From contig NC_067198.1 of assembly GCF_000699445.3 (NCBI RefSeq), positions 33,136,536 through 33,200,535 on the forward strand: a DNA stretch of 64,000 nt. Direction: 5' to 3'. This DNA is from Schistosoma haematobium. Taxonomy: Eukaryota; Platyhelminthes; Trematoda; Strigeidida; Schistosomatidae. Under the pieces are notes generated by a model. It saw nothing but the letters and a program-made list of their open reading frames with translations, had not been told where the DNA came from and did no database searches. The position numbers and the translations under genes were made by a program. How positions within the stretch are numbered: the stretch's first letter is position 1; each line of letters begins with the position of its first letter. Of this stretch, positions 1 through 10,722 are shown one piece after another.

Positions 1-459
1 CACCATAAATCTAAATGTACATTGTTATCTAAACAAATATGACCACCCAGATATCCAACCAATAATTGTTCAGTTAATCAAGTCTAAATTACAGTAAATA
101 AGGAAGTTGATGAAGGATGTGAGACAATTACCAGTCACAACAAGTAAACGTTATTCCATCCTGTCCGGATAGTCCACGTGCAGACTGGTTCAAAATATAA
201 TATTTGGTTGCTTTATAACACAGTGTTTCCAATTCTGGAAAAGTGCCTTAATTCACCATCAAAAATGCATAACTGCAGTCAATACAAGCAACACAAACAA
301 AAAAGGGACCAAACCAATATGGCCGCCGCCAAGATTAAATATCAAGTAAAACAACATAAATGCAATTCAGGAAAAAACACGTAAACTTAGTAAAGGCGTA
401 ATAAAAATAGAAACTATAATAAAATACAAATATCGACAACTTAAATGGAATCAAAAAGA
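1..459. other. Intergenic, nothing recognised
   Basis: AT-rich sequence with only short open frames. It lies on the 3' side of the minus-strand BEL/Pao gag remnant that follows and may hold more of that decayed element, but I see no conserved motif. Confidence 0.4.
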
Positions 460-1365
460 CTAACTAAGTGTACAATTAAAGGAATTAATAGGAACAAGCT
501 GCAAGTGCATACATGGAATGAATTTCACGCACAAAACATTCAAAATGGATCTTACAATGTTTCTTTTAATAACAACGGCCGATTGCGTTTGGGTGAGATT
601 AGAAGGACCTTCATTGACAAGTAATCCGCATCTGGTATTAGCAATATCTGACCGCTGCTTCACAGATTCGTAAAGGTCCTTGAAGAAAGACTATCTGCCC
701 GTCTTGGGAATTCTACATGCAACTTTCACCCATCCTCTTTGTAAGTATGATGTGAGTTTCAAGAACATACTCTCGATAGTTTTTGTAGAGTTCAGAACAT
801 ATATATGGTTCATCTGCGCGAGTGTTAGCTCAAAAATCTGTATCTCATGAGATAGTCTTCTTATATTATCTAGATCTCTTCACTTAATACCACAGATGTT
901 CAGCATCGTATCACCAAATGCATGAGCTACGATGTTTTTCTGATCAAATGCCTCCTCGATAAGCTCTACAGCCTTACGATAGCCTTCTTCTAGTTCGAGC
1001 AATGCACAATGAATTTAAGTAGCCTCAGTATCACCATCACAATACTAAACCAACTAGTTTAGCCGAGATCGAATTCAAACACTTCCATCGAAGCAGTCTT
1101 CAAAATTTCATATGAAACTTCAATAGTTCATTGAATTACTATCAAACCTTATGATCTCTCTCTTTGGTAGATCTAAATCTTTAGATATCAATGTTGTCCA
1201 GTCCTTTCCATGAAGAGCAACGACTGCACGTGGGCAGATGTAAACTCGTACATCATCATCTTGTCAACCACATCTTGAATTTAATATCCTCCCCCCCTTT
1301 AAACGTAATTTTTCCAACTCAGTTTCTCTTTGCGTCTGAGCTAAGCGTACTGCAGCTAATTATAA
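460..1365 (-). pseudogene. Decayed BEL/Pao retrotransposon gag (DUF1759-like)
   Basis: Read on the minus strand, frame-shifting pieces match the usual order of a BEL/Pao Gag. A coiled, Glu/Arg-rich stretch comes first (about 1290-1350), then a segment starting LPKREIIRFD (about 1150-1180), then LLELEEGYRKAVELIEE (about 950-1010), then FELTLAQMNHIYVLNSTKTI (about 770-840), and last SDIANTRCGLLVNEGPSNL (about 600-650). Several stops and shifts break it, so it is dead. No LTRs, protease or RT were found beside it. Assignment rests on remembered family pattern only. Confidence 0.6.
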
Positions 1366-2763
1366 CTATAACAAGGGAGCCACTCGGTAACCGTTTCCTC
1401 CAAACTGGTAATCACTATGAGTTTTTGAATAGTGGAGAAACAATTCAGTAAGTTGACAAGTCTTATGATTCTCCGTAGACATTTAAAGGCACCCAACGTA
1501 TGAATTTCTGATGAGTTACTGGTCGAAAATTCGTAGGATATAATTTGTTATACAGATGTTCCACTAAAACTGTAAACGCGATACTTCCGACCTCAGAGTC
1601 TCCATGAAAGTCATAATCAGAACAAGGACAACTTGGATTTAAACTCTATCCGTTTCTAAACGTAAAAATAACAATTATTGAGGGGATCGTAGTCATCAAG
1701 TGAAACTCACAAACCTGTCGACAAGAATTGCGTGTCTAACCGAAATGAACAGAAAAATGGGTTTTAATCACAATAATATGGCAGAATAATGATATCCTCA
1801 TAACAACAAAGACTACTGTATTCCACCACTTTTCGCCTACATCGAAAAAAACATTTGTCCACCGTTGCTCTTTCCAAAATGATCTAAATATGTTTCGAAG
1901 TCCATACTCAATATCGTAGCAGCTTACGGTACAGCACCGATACCAAACACATAGGTCATAACTCATAACAGTCTGATAAACATGTATCATGGAGCTTGTA
2001 TAATGTATTAACATGGCTGAGTAACCTAATAAATCAGTGTCTGTGACATTTGTATCAGCTTTATCTTGCCTGTAAATTGATATGCCTCATGCAACATATT
2101 GTTATCCGAGAATATATTGTTATTATCATTGCAAATACTGTCTTCAATTATGATGCGAAACGTGGGGCCTCGAGTAGGATATAGTTTATTTTATTATAAT
2201 CAGCTTAAATTAGCCTAACATCACGAAAGAGGGGTAGTGGAAATACTGACCTGCGAATGCTTATGGTGAGGGTGGTAATTTCAATCCACCCATGTTTGTG
2301 TATCTTGACAGCTTATATGTTTTTCGGAGCCCTATAATAGAGGATGATCAACCAATCGGTGATGCTAAGGTCGCTGTCTTGCGCTTGTTCCTCTTGAAAT
2401 TCATGTTTCAAATACTACAGCGGGTTTGTCATTCTATCAAGATCCCTTATACCGTGCTTAATTTTGCTCTGAACGTCTGCAACTTAACGGATGTGATTTA
2501 ATGATTGAGAACAAAAGAATATTAGAAGCAATAAAGTTATTAGTGTTACTACAAGCTATACTCGCCTTGTTGAGCCTACGACTTTAAAGAGTGGCCCTTC
2601 AGCTTACAATTTCAGCTTTTACGTCATAGTACAGTCCATCCTGATACACATTACAATGGACTGCCCTTTATCACTATATTCCCTTATTTGAAAACTATCG
2701 AATTAGGACTCATTTTTGCGAGAAACGCTAGTATTAGTTTTATATACTGTCTGTCTATGACTT
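1366..2763. other. Intergenic, nothing recognised
   Basis: No coding region with recognisable similarity on either strand. The last four bases (ACTT, 2760-2763) are the left target-site duplication of the Gypsy element that follows. Confidence 0.4.
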
Positions 2764-3309
2764 TGGAAAAGAACGATGCAGTTAACGAGGAGTCGAAATT
2801 TTCGTTGTAACTCTTTCTTTTTTTACTATGTTGTACCTCGGTCCCATATAGTAAGGAAAGACGACCAGACGCTGCTGCACTTAGTAAGCTATCAGAAGAG
2901 TGTTTACCAACGACAAACTCGTTGGGTTTAAACTTCTGGCTGGCCACGTCTTAGGGTCGTCACTGCCCCACTAGGGGGGAGTGATCTGTAGCGGTAAATA
3001 AATCCCCAAAATAAATAGCTCTGTAAGTTTTCGACATTGGATGCTGACCATATGTTTTAGTGGACTCATCTAGCTGAAGGCGCTCGGTCAGGCATCCGCA
3101 CCAGATCACGTGTGGTAACGCCGTGCTCAACATCAACCGCAATCGCTAGCCAGATTAGATCAGAGAATTCCGATATATTGGTCATCGCCAAATATACTCT
3201 TCCGATCTCCTTGACTCTGTCTTTTGATTTCTCTGGGTGGGAACGAAATATATTAGAAGGTGTTACTGGTAGAAGCGTTGTCAAACACTGAATACCTGTG
3301 ACATCATCA
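2764..3309 (+). repeat. 5' LTR of Gypsy element
   Basis: 546 bp, TG...CA ends. It is identical to 7707-8252 except for G at 3181 against A at 8124. AATAAA-type signals lie near 2996-3016. The left boundary is set by the ACTT duplication and by loss of similarity. Confidence 0.95.
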
Positions 3310-3310
3310 T

Positions 3311-3328
3311 TGGTGAGACCAACGTGAT
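3311..3328 (+). promoter_or_regulatory. Primer binding site, tRNA-Trp-like
   Basis: One base after the 5' LTR comes TGGTGAGACCAACGTGAT. It matches the known tRNA-Trp primer site pattern (TGGTGACCCCGACGTGAT, as in avian retroviruses) at 15 of 18 positions. The tRNA identity is inferred; the worm tRNA-Trp sequence would decide it. Confidence 0.55.
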
Positions 3329-3492
3329 CTGGTACACCTAATTGCAACTGTGAGTCTGTTCCTTTTTGGGATTTTTTATATATCATTGCCTTATTTTTTA
3401 TTTTTTTTTTAAACATTGTGATTTTTTTTCGTGTTTTTTCTTGGATATATATATATTTTCCCCTCGTTCATTATCGTACTTCATACTTCATC

Positions 3493-4323
3493 ATGACTGA
3501 ACAGACACCTAAAGTACTCAAGCTTAAGACTTTGTCCCCGCCTTCGTTTCAACTGATGCCTTTCTGGCCCGACAACATCGAAGCCTGGTTTTGCTACGCA
3601 GAAGCCGACTTCTCCGAGCACGGCGTGATCGACACACGTGCACAATTCCTCGCAGTAGTCAAGGCACTACTGCGCGAATTCAACAGGTACGTAACACCTA
3701 GTATGTTTACTAGTGATGTTTCCGATCCTTACGAAATCTTAAAACGCTCGATTCTTAAACGAGGAGACCTAACCGATCGACAAAGGTTAGATCAACTCTT
3801 CAATAACATCGACCTGCAACACGGTTCTGCGACGGACATGTTGCAACGGATGAGAGAGGTAATAGGCCCAAGAACTTTCGACGAAGGTCTATTCAAACAA
3901 CTCTTCTTGTCAAAACTTCCCCAACAGGTGCAAGCGGTTCTGGTCTCGTTCCAGAACAACGCCTTAGACGAGCTAGCTGCATCTGCCGACCGCATTCTAG
4001 AAATTACGAAACCTACTACCGAGGTATTTTCAGTCAAAGAAAAGCCTCACACGACTCAGAATGATATAACCGACTTATGTCACACACTCACGCGTTATCT
4101 TAGTCTTCGTGCCGACCGTAAGAGATCGCGCACTCCACGTAGAAGCATTTCTCGTAAGCGATCTGTCTCTAGACCACGAGAGACAGATAACCCCGACTGG
4201 TGCTGGTATCATAACCAGTATGGAAAGTTTTCCAGAAATTGCAGAAAACCCTGCAATTTTCCCAACACGAAACTGACTGACTCGAAAGACAACTGGGGAA
4301 ACTTCCAAGCCGGCACGCGTTAA
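3493..4323 (+). CDS. gag: Gag polyprotein of Gypsy element
   Basis: The frame is open from 3418, but the ATG at 3493 (protein starting [12 protein letters not shown]) is the likely start because the residues before it are hydrophobic leader translation. The product is 276 aa. The middle part is capsid-like and helical. An Arg/Ser-rich stretch (about 4110-4180) precedes one zinc knuckle at 4201-4254 of spacing C-x2-H-x9-C-x3-C. This CHCC order is unusual for Gag and is characteristic of CsRn1-clade elements. The stop is at 4321-4323, inside the pol frame overlap. The frame shows no internal break, so Gag may still be made. Confidence 0.85.
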   Translation: MTEQTPKVLKLKTLSPPSFQLMPFWPDNIEAWFCYAEADFSEHGVIDTRAQFLAVVKALLREFNRYVTPSMFTSDVSDPYEILKRSILKRGDLTDRQRLDQLFNNIDLQHGSATDMLQRMREVIGPRTFDEGLFKQLFLSKLPQQVQAVLVSFQNNALDELAASADRILEITKPTTEVFSVKEKPHTTQNDITDLCHTLTRYLSLRADRKRSRTPRRSISRKRSVSRPRETDNPDWCWYHNQYGKFSRNCRKPCNFPNTKLTDSKDNWGNFQAGTR

Positions 4324-7300
4324 CGGCAACCGTAGCCGGCGAACAAAGCCGTCTGTTATTCGTCACAGATGTGACAACGAGAGTTCGCTACCTCGTCGAC
4401 ACTGGCGCAGAAGTTAGCGTTCTCTCAGCAAATCCTAACGACCGACTACACGAATCGACCCTAAACTTACAGGCGGCAAACGGAAAACCGATCGCTACGT
4501 ATGGCAAAAGGTACGTTTACCTTAACGTGGGTTTACGCAAACCCATTCACTGGATCTTCGTTGTTGCTGATGTTTCTATGCCAATCATTGGTATGGATCT
4601 TCTACAACACAATAATCTGATCATCGACACGCGCAAACGGAGGCTAGTAGACGGAAACACTAATTTGTCCGTTTGCGTAACTTCTTTTACTGGTTGTAGA
4701 GTATCCCCAGTCACAATTAAACATACGATAGACCCACTTTATCAACCGCCACTCGATAAGTATCCTGGGATTCAGCAAACTCAACCGAAACTACCGTGTG
4801 TAACCATCAACGTTACACATCACATCACGACTACAGGACCACCTGTATTCTCTAAAGCACGACGACTAGCTCCCGAAAAGCTAAGGTTAGCGAAAAACGA
4901 ATTCGACCATATGATAGACTTAGGAATCATACGACCGTCAAGTAGCCCATATGCATCTCCGTTGCACATGGTCCCTAAAAAGGACAGCAACGATTGGCGT
5001 CCAACTGGTGACTATCGGCGATTGAATGCCCAAACCATTCCCGATCGTTACCCGTTGCCTCACATTCACGATTTGACAGCTACCTTGAAAGGTACAACTG
5101 TCTTTTCGAAAATCGACTTGGTTAAAGCATATAACCAAATCCCTATGGCTACTGACGACATACCGAAAACAGCTATCATAACTCCCTTCGGACTCTATGA
5201 ATTTTTGCGAATGCCTTTCGGTCTAAGGAATGCTGCTCAAACATTCCAAAGATTCATAGACGACGTTTTACGAGGTCTCAACTTCGTACACGCGTATGTT
5301 GACGACTGTCTAATCGCAAGTCCGGACAGAGAAACACATCTCAAGCATCTGGATCTTGTTTTCGAACGATTACAAAAACATGGCATTACTGTAAACGTTC
5401 AGAAATGCCAAATCGGAACCGACTCATTAGACTTCCTAGGACACACTATCGATGCTCAAGGTATCCGACCCTTAGAACCAAAGTGGCGGCCATTCTGGAT
5501 TACCTAGAACCGACCACCGTCAAGCAATTACGCACGTTTAACGGCCTTGTAAGTTTCTATAGACGTTTCATACCGAAATGCGCATTACTTATGAAACCTC
5601 TGACCGACCAACTTCGTGGAAATGTGAAATCCATCAATTTAGACGACACCGCACGAAAAGCATTCTCCACAGTTAAGGAACTGATCGCTAAAGCAACAAT
5701 GCTTGCACACCAGGACACCCGAGCACCCATTAGCATCGCAGTAGACGCATCCGACTCGGCAATCGGAGGAGTCTTACAACAATGGGTTAACAACTCCTGG
5801 CAACCCTTGGTATTTTTCTCTAGAAGGTTGCTAGACACCGAATCGAGGTACAACACATTCGGTAGGGAACTCCTAGCTATGTATTGTGCTGGACGAAATT
5901 TCCAACACTATATCGAAGGCCGTGAATTCACTCTTTTCACGGACCATAAACCGCTCACTTTCTCGTTAAGCTCTCCTTCTGACAAGTACTCTCCCCGCGA
6001 GTCTCGACAACTGGACTACATTTCGCAGTTTACTTCAGATATTCAACACATCTCTGGAGCAAACAATGTAGTTGCAGACGCTTTATCTCGCATAACTTCC
6101 TTGAACAGTTTCCAAGGAATCGACCTTCTTAAACTCGCCGAGCTTCAAAAAGAAGACAGTGATCTTCAGCACGAGTTATCGTCCACAACACTTAAACTAC
6201 GCATCAAACAGATGGGAACAGGTAAGGAAACTCTACTTTGTGACACATCTACAGGTAGGGATCGCCCAATCGTGCCGAAACATTACCGACGCAATGTCTT
6301 CAACACATTGCACAACTTTTCTCATCCAGGTGTTTGTGCAACCATCAAGCTTATAGCAGAACGATTTTGCTGGCCTGGAATGAATAAAGACGTAAGGGAG
6401 TGGGCACGCTCCTGTGTAAGCTGCCAAAAATCTAAGGTTATCAGACACAATAAATGTCCCTTAGGCTCATTTAAAACTCCCGATGCTCGTTTCGACCATG
6501 TTCATCTGGATTTGGTAGGACCTTTACCAGATTCAAATGGATACTCTTATCTTTTAACCTGCGTAGACCGTTTCACTCGATGGCCAGAAGCAGTACCTAT
6601 CAAGGACATCACTGCTGAAACAGTGGCCCGCACCTTCGTCGAACGATGGGTAGCAAACTTCGGCTGCCCTTCAACCATCACTACAGACCGCGGACGTCAG
6701 TTTGAATCTGATCTTTTCCGTCGTCTGACCACACTTTTAGGAACCACTCGCTTCAGAACGACTGCCTACCACCCACAAGCAAACGGGTTGGTAGAACGTT
6801 TTCACCGACAACTAAAAGCTTCACTATCAGCTGCAAACGTTTCAAAGTGGACCGACGCTCTTCCACTCGTCTTACTAGGTATCCGCAATGCAGTGAAAGC
6901 TGACATTGGATACACTGCGTCTCAACTCGTTTATGGAACGACACTTCGACTTCCAGGAGAATTCGTGGATCCTTCATCCTCTTCAATGAACATGGATCTA
7001 ACCTCCTACACGAACAGGCTTACAAACGCAATGCGTTCATTTAAACCTGCTTCCACTCGACCTCAATCAACTGATGTTTTCGTCCAACCTGACTTACGAT
7101 ATAGTACACACGTTTTCGTTCGTCGAGACTCGCATCGATGACCATTCGAATCAGCATAGGAAGGACCTTTCAAAGTTCTTCAACGCGAACCGAAGTACTA
7201 TATAGTCGATAAGAACGGAACAAACGATAGCATCAGCATCGATCGCCTCAAAGCAGCGTATTTAGAAGGAAATCCTATCTACGTCGATTTTCCTTCGTTA

Positions 7301-7453
7301 CAATCGAACGACACGACTCCGACACTTATAACGACTCATCCAACAACCAACACTAGCGATGATACTCCGAATGTATCTGAAAATAAACTTAAAACGACGC
7401 GTTCTGGAAGAAGAGTAAGATTTCCAGAACATTTAAACGACTACTGCACGTAA
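4281..7453 (+). pseudogene. pol: Pol polyprotein (PR-RT-RH-IN), broken
   Basis: The frame is open from 4281, overlapping the end of gag by 43 nt in the -1 frame. Protease: LVDTGAE with DTG at 4398-4406. RT: MVPKKDS, then the YVDD active site at 5295-5306. A net one-base loss near 5478-5482 moves the frame, and coding continues from there in the new frame. RNase [12 protein letters not shown] and FTDHKPL (about 5935-5960). Integrase: an H-H-C-C zinc domain (about 6300-6430) and the catalytic D, D, E in [15 protein letters not shown] and LVERFHRQ. In-frame stops TGA (7139-7141) and TAG (7157-7159) then interrupt the integrase C-terminal part, which continues to TAA at 7451-7453. All active-site residues remain, but the chain cannot be made whole. 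Confidence 0.92.
4296..4340 (+). promoter_or_regulatory. Gag-pol -1 ribosomal frameshift signal
   Basis: The heptamer GGGAAAC (4296-4302) sits in the gag frame as G GGA AAC, the X XXY YYZ form used for -1 slippage. After six bases (4303-4308) a perfect six-pair GC stem follows (4309-4314 with 4335-4340). It can extend by three pairs (4315-4317 with 4331-4333) past one bulged A. The gag stop lies in the loop. Pol is exactly in the -1 frame, so site, spacer, structure and frame agree. Confidence 0.8.
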
Positions 7454-7706
7454 AGCACTACTCGACATTTAATATTATCTCGATCTTTCTTTTTACGATA
7501 TATAATTTTTTTTAAAAAAACTTTTAATATGCTTGTATATTTATATTTTTTTACTTAAAAAAAAAACAAAACAAAAAAAACACTTTTTAACGCTATTACG
7601 TGTGCTTGAGTATATTTTCCATTTTTTCGCCGACATTGTGTTTTTACGCACATACGAGTGTATTTCGACATGCACTTACACTTTCTTTTTTCTTTTCCAG
7701 GACGAC

Positions 7707-8252
7707 TGGAAAAGAACGATGCAGTTAACGAGGAGTCGAAATTTTCGTTGTAACTCTTTCTTTTTTTACTATGTTGTACCTCGGTCCCATATAGTAAGGA
7801 AAGACGACCAGACGCTGCTGCACTTAGTAAGCTATCAGAAGAGTGTTTACCAACGACAAACTCGTTGGGTTTAAACTTCTGGCTGGCCACGTCTTAGGGT
7901 CGTCACTGCCCCACTAGGGGGGAGTGATCTGTAGCGGTAAATAAATCCCCAAAATAAATAGCTCTGTAAGTTTTCGACATTGGATGCTGACCATATGTTT
8001 TAGTGGACTCATCTAGCTGAAGGCGCTCGGTCAGGCATCCGCACCAGATCACGTGTGGTAACGCCGTGCTCAACATCAACCGCAATCGCTAGCCAGATTA
8101 GATCAGAGAATTCCGATATATTGATCATCGCCAAATATACTCTTCCGATCTCCTTGACTCTGTCTTTTGATTTCTCTGGGTGGGAACGAAATATATTAGA
8201 AGGTGTTACTGGTAGAAGCGTTGTCAAACACTGAATACCTGTGACATCATCA
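7707..8252 (+). repeat. 3' LTR of Gypsy element
   Basis: 546 bp, one substitution (A at 8124) against the 5' LTR. It is followed directly by ACTT, the right copy of the target-site duplication. Confidence 0.95.
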
Positions 8253-8256
8253 ACTT

Positions 8257-9394
8257 TTTCTGCTCTTCTACAAACAGTGAAGCATTGTTGAGGTTTATAT
8301 CTAATCACCTAGTTCTTCTCTTTTCTTTTTTTCTTTACAGTACCTCATTTTTAGTGTACACCCACAAAGCTCCTTTCCACACCTGATACATAGACCATAC
8401 AAACGCATTTTTCAGGGTCACAGATTATAGAAAACGCTTTCCATTCGCTACTTTATAACAACTGAATACTTACTAACTAGTTTCATTACACAAATATTTG
8501 GCAGGTAAGTTCCATTGAACACACGCAAGCTAACCATTTCTGATTTACTGATGTTGCATTTTAACAAGCCTGTTGGGTATCCACCTTATCTTTGAGCATT
8601 TAGTGAAAACCTCACTGTATCATATTAATCACCCTTGTAAAAATGGTTTGTACCTGTTTTGTCGGAAATATACTTTCGTCATCATATATTGGTGTAAAAT
8701 GGTTAAGATTTGTGAGCTGAGGATTTACCATGAAATATAAACAAAGTAAAATGTATTGATATCCCCGAAACAGAGTTCGAACAGCATCAATATATTCATA
8801 AATACCGAACGTTCACTATAATAATGTACTAAAACAGACAGTAACAGCTATCAAAGGTTTCCAGTTGTAAATTCGACGTTTAGTGTCACCTCATCACCAG
8901 CTTGAGTTCTGAACTCTGGGCAAATAATCTTCTTTGGGTCTCGTTAAATTGGAAATTCGTTTAGTCATGCGCTATGGTTTCGTCTAAACTTAAAAATGAC
9001 TCATACGCGACTGATTAAGTCGCCAAGTTAATTAATTGTGATTCTGTTTGCTAGAAGTGGTTCAATTCAAATTTATTCTGTTAGACTTCAAAAACAGAAA
9101 ATTTCCACACAGAAATAGGCCTCAATTGTTGTTCATCAACAACTCAACTCTTTGATAATACAACCACTTTGCCATGTGGTCCAGCGATTTGCCATATAGA
9201 AGTTTTAAAAGGGCGTTTCGACTGTTAGGTCTAGTTTCAGTGAGCAAATTGACGTAAATGCTTATTTTTAACAAGAGCTACGGAGACACCAGGCGGTTAC
9301 TTGTAGGGTGTCCTGGTATTTAATACAGGATGCGTGGAACATATGGAGTTCGAGGTACTGATTTTAACACAACTCTTCACCTTTTATTATAGAT
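8257..9394. other. Intergenic, nothing recognised
   Basis: AT-rich sequence between the Gypsy element and the CR1-like remnant. I see no gene, RNA or repeat structure that I can support. Confidence 0.4.
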
Positions 9395-10487
9395 CAGATG
9401 GACAGGGTTAGTTTCACTTTATCTCAGGCTATGGAATGTCCTAGTGGAGTCCCCCAGGGCTCAGTACTAGGATCTCTTCTCTTCTTGATCTACATAAATG
9501 ATCTTCCTTAACAGGTAACGTCACAACTATTACTTTTTGCCGATGATGTGAAACTCTGGAGAGAGATAAGCAACCAAGACGATATACAGGCACTTCAGGA
9601 GGATTTGACTCGACTTCAAAGTTGGGCAGACGATAACGGACTTACCTTTAACACTTCAAAGTGTTAAGTAGTCCATCTGAGACAAGAAGCAGACTACAGT
9701 TACAACTTAGGAAACTCCTCTCTAGTAGTATCCCAAGTTGGAAAGGATTTAGGAGTCCTGGTGCCCTACGATTTAAAATCTTATGCTAACTGTGATAAAA
9801 GTAACTTCCGAGCAAACCTTGCACTGGTAACATTGAAGCTCATTTTTGGCCAGTTCGATGGAAGAACTTCCCACATAATCTTCAGCAGTTTTATTCGTTC
9901 CCATTTAAAGCATGGAAATATAGTATTTCCTACTTCACTTCAAAAGGATAAGGACACTCTGGAGCATATCCAACTGCGAGCCACGAAATCGGTCCGTTGA
10001 CTCAAATTCAAGCCTTACGAAGAGCGCCTCCAATCACTTAACCTTTACTCATTAGAGTATAGGCATCTTAGAGGTGACCTAATGGTTTACAGTATGCTTG
10101 ACACTTCTGAACATCCCTTTAAAAACCCTCTTTTAGTTTAGCTCCAACACAAGCCTAAGGGGTAACACCCAGAATTTAGCGACAAAACATAGCAGAACGG
10201 ACTGAAGACACAATATCTCCTTAATAGTTGTCAAATGCTGAAATTCGCTGCCGGCTGAGCTATTTTAAGTGACTTCCCAGAATTCCATTAAGAGGAAACT
10301 CGACCTATTTTTAAGGACTAAGGATAATATCTTACTATGATTTAGCAATTTCTTTTTTTCTGTTATCGTTAATACACTTAAATTTCTGCCTGGAGGTATT
10401 GGTGATACACTACTACTAGACACGGAAGCTTGTTTAGCGAAAGCTTCTTATATTCCGTCCACAAACATTTGAACAATTTTGAATGAC
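9395..10487 (+). pseudogene. CR1-like non-LTR retrotransposon RT remnant (copy A)
   Basis: The plus strand reads an RT domain with GVPQGSVLG and LLFLIYINDLP (about 9440-9510) and FADDVKLW (about 9535-9560), the FADD catalytic box of non-LTR retrotransposons. A thumb/tail region follows (IFSSFIRSHLKHGNIVFPT, about 9880-9935). In-frame stops are numerous (after INDLP; at 9664; at 9998), so it is dead and 5'-truncated. 551 bp of it (9809-10359) recur without difference at 44951-45501. Clade is inferred from motif style; Jockey or CR1 are both possible. Confidence 0.8.
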
Positions 10488-10722
10488 TGAAGTTTAGGAT
10501 GGTAATTTTTCGTTTCATTAATTCATTTAAGGAGAAACAAGAAACATACAACTCACTTGTAGAAGATATCAGACTTCTAACTCGAAAGCAGAATGAGTGA
10601 TCTGTTATTTTCCTAATGACCTAGAAAACTTTTAAAGCAAATATGGCTCCAACTGGATGACCCAATTATATAGTCGCTTGGGTACACACACTCACTGGCG
10701 CCAACTACAACCATTGTTTTAC

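Larger units (their letters stand above)
2764..8252 (+). mobile_element. Full-length Ty3/Gypsy LTR retrotransposon, CsRn1-like
   Basis: The element has two 546-bp LTRs starting TG and ending CA, and is flanked by a 4-bp direct repeat ACTT (2760-2763 and 8253-8256). Inside are a primer binding site, gag, and pol in the order protease, RT, RNase H, integrase, which is the Ty3/Gypsy order. The Gag zinc motif is CHCC rather than CCHC and the primer site resembles that for tRNA-Trp; both are traits described for the trematode CsRn1 clade. The LTRs differ at one site, so insertion is recent, yet pol has one frameshift and two stops. No clear polypurine tract precedes the 3' LTR; instead a pyrimidine run ending CAG lies at about 7681-7700. 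Confidence 0.93.

Noticed and set aside
2684..3416. Minus-strand open frames over the 5' LTR, repeated at 7555-8308
   Set aside because: They occur in both LTRs only because the LTRs are copies; no domain, and they run against the element's transcription.
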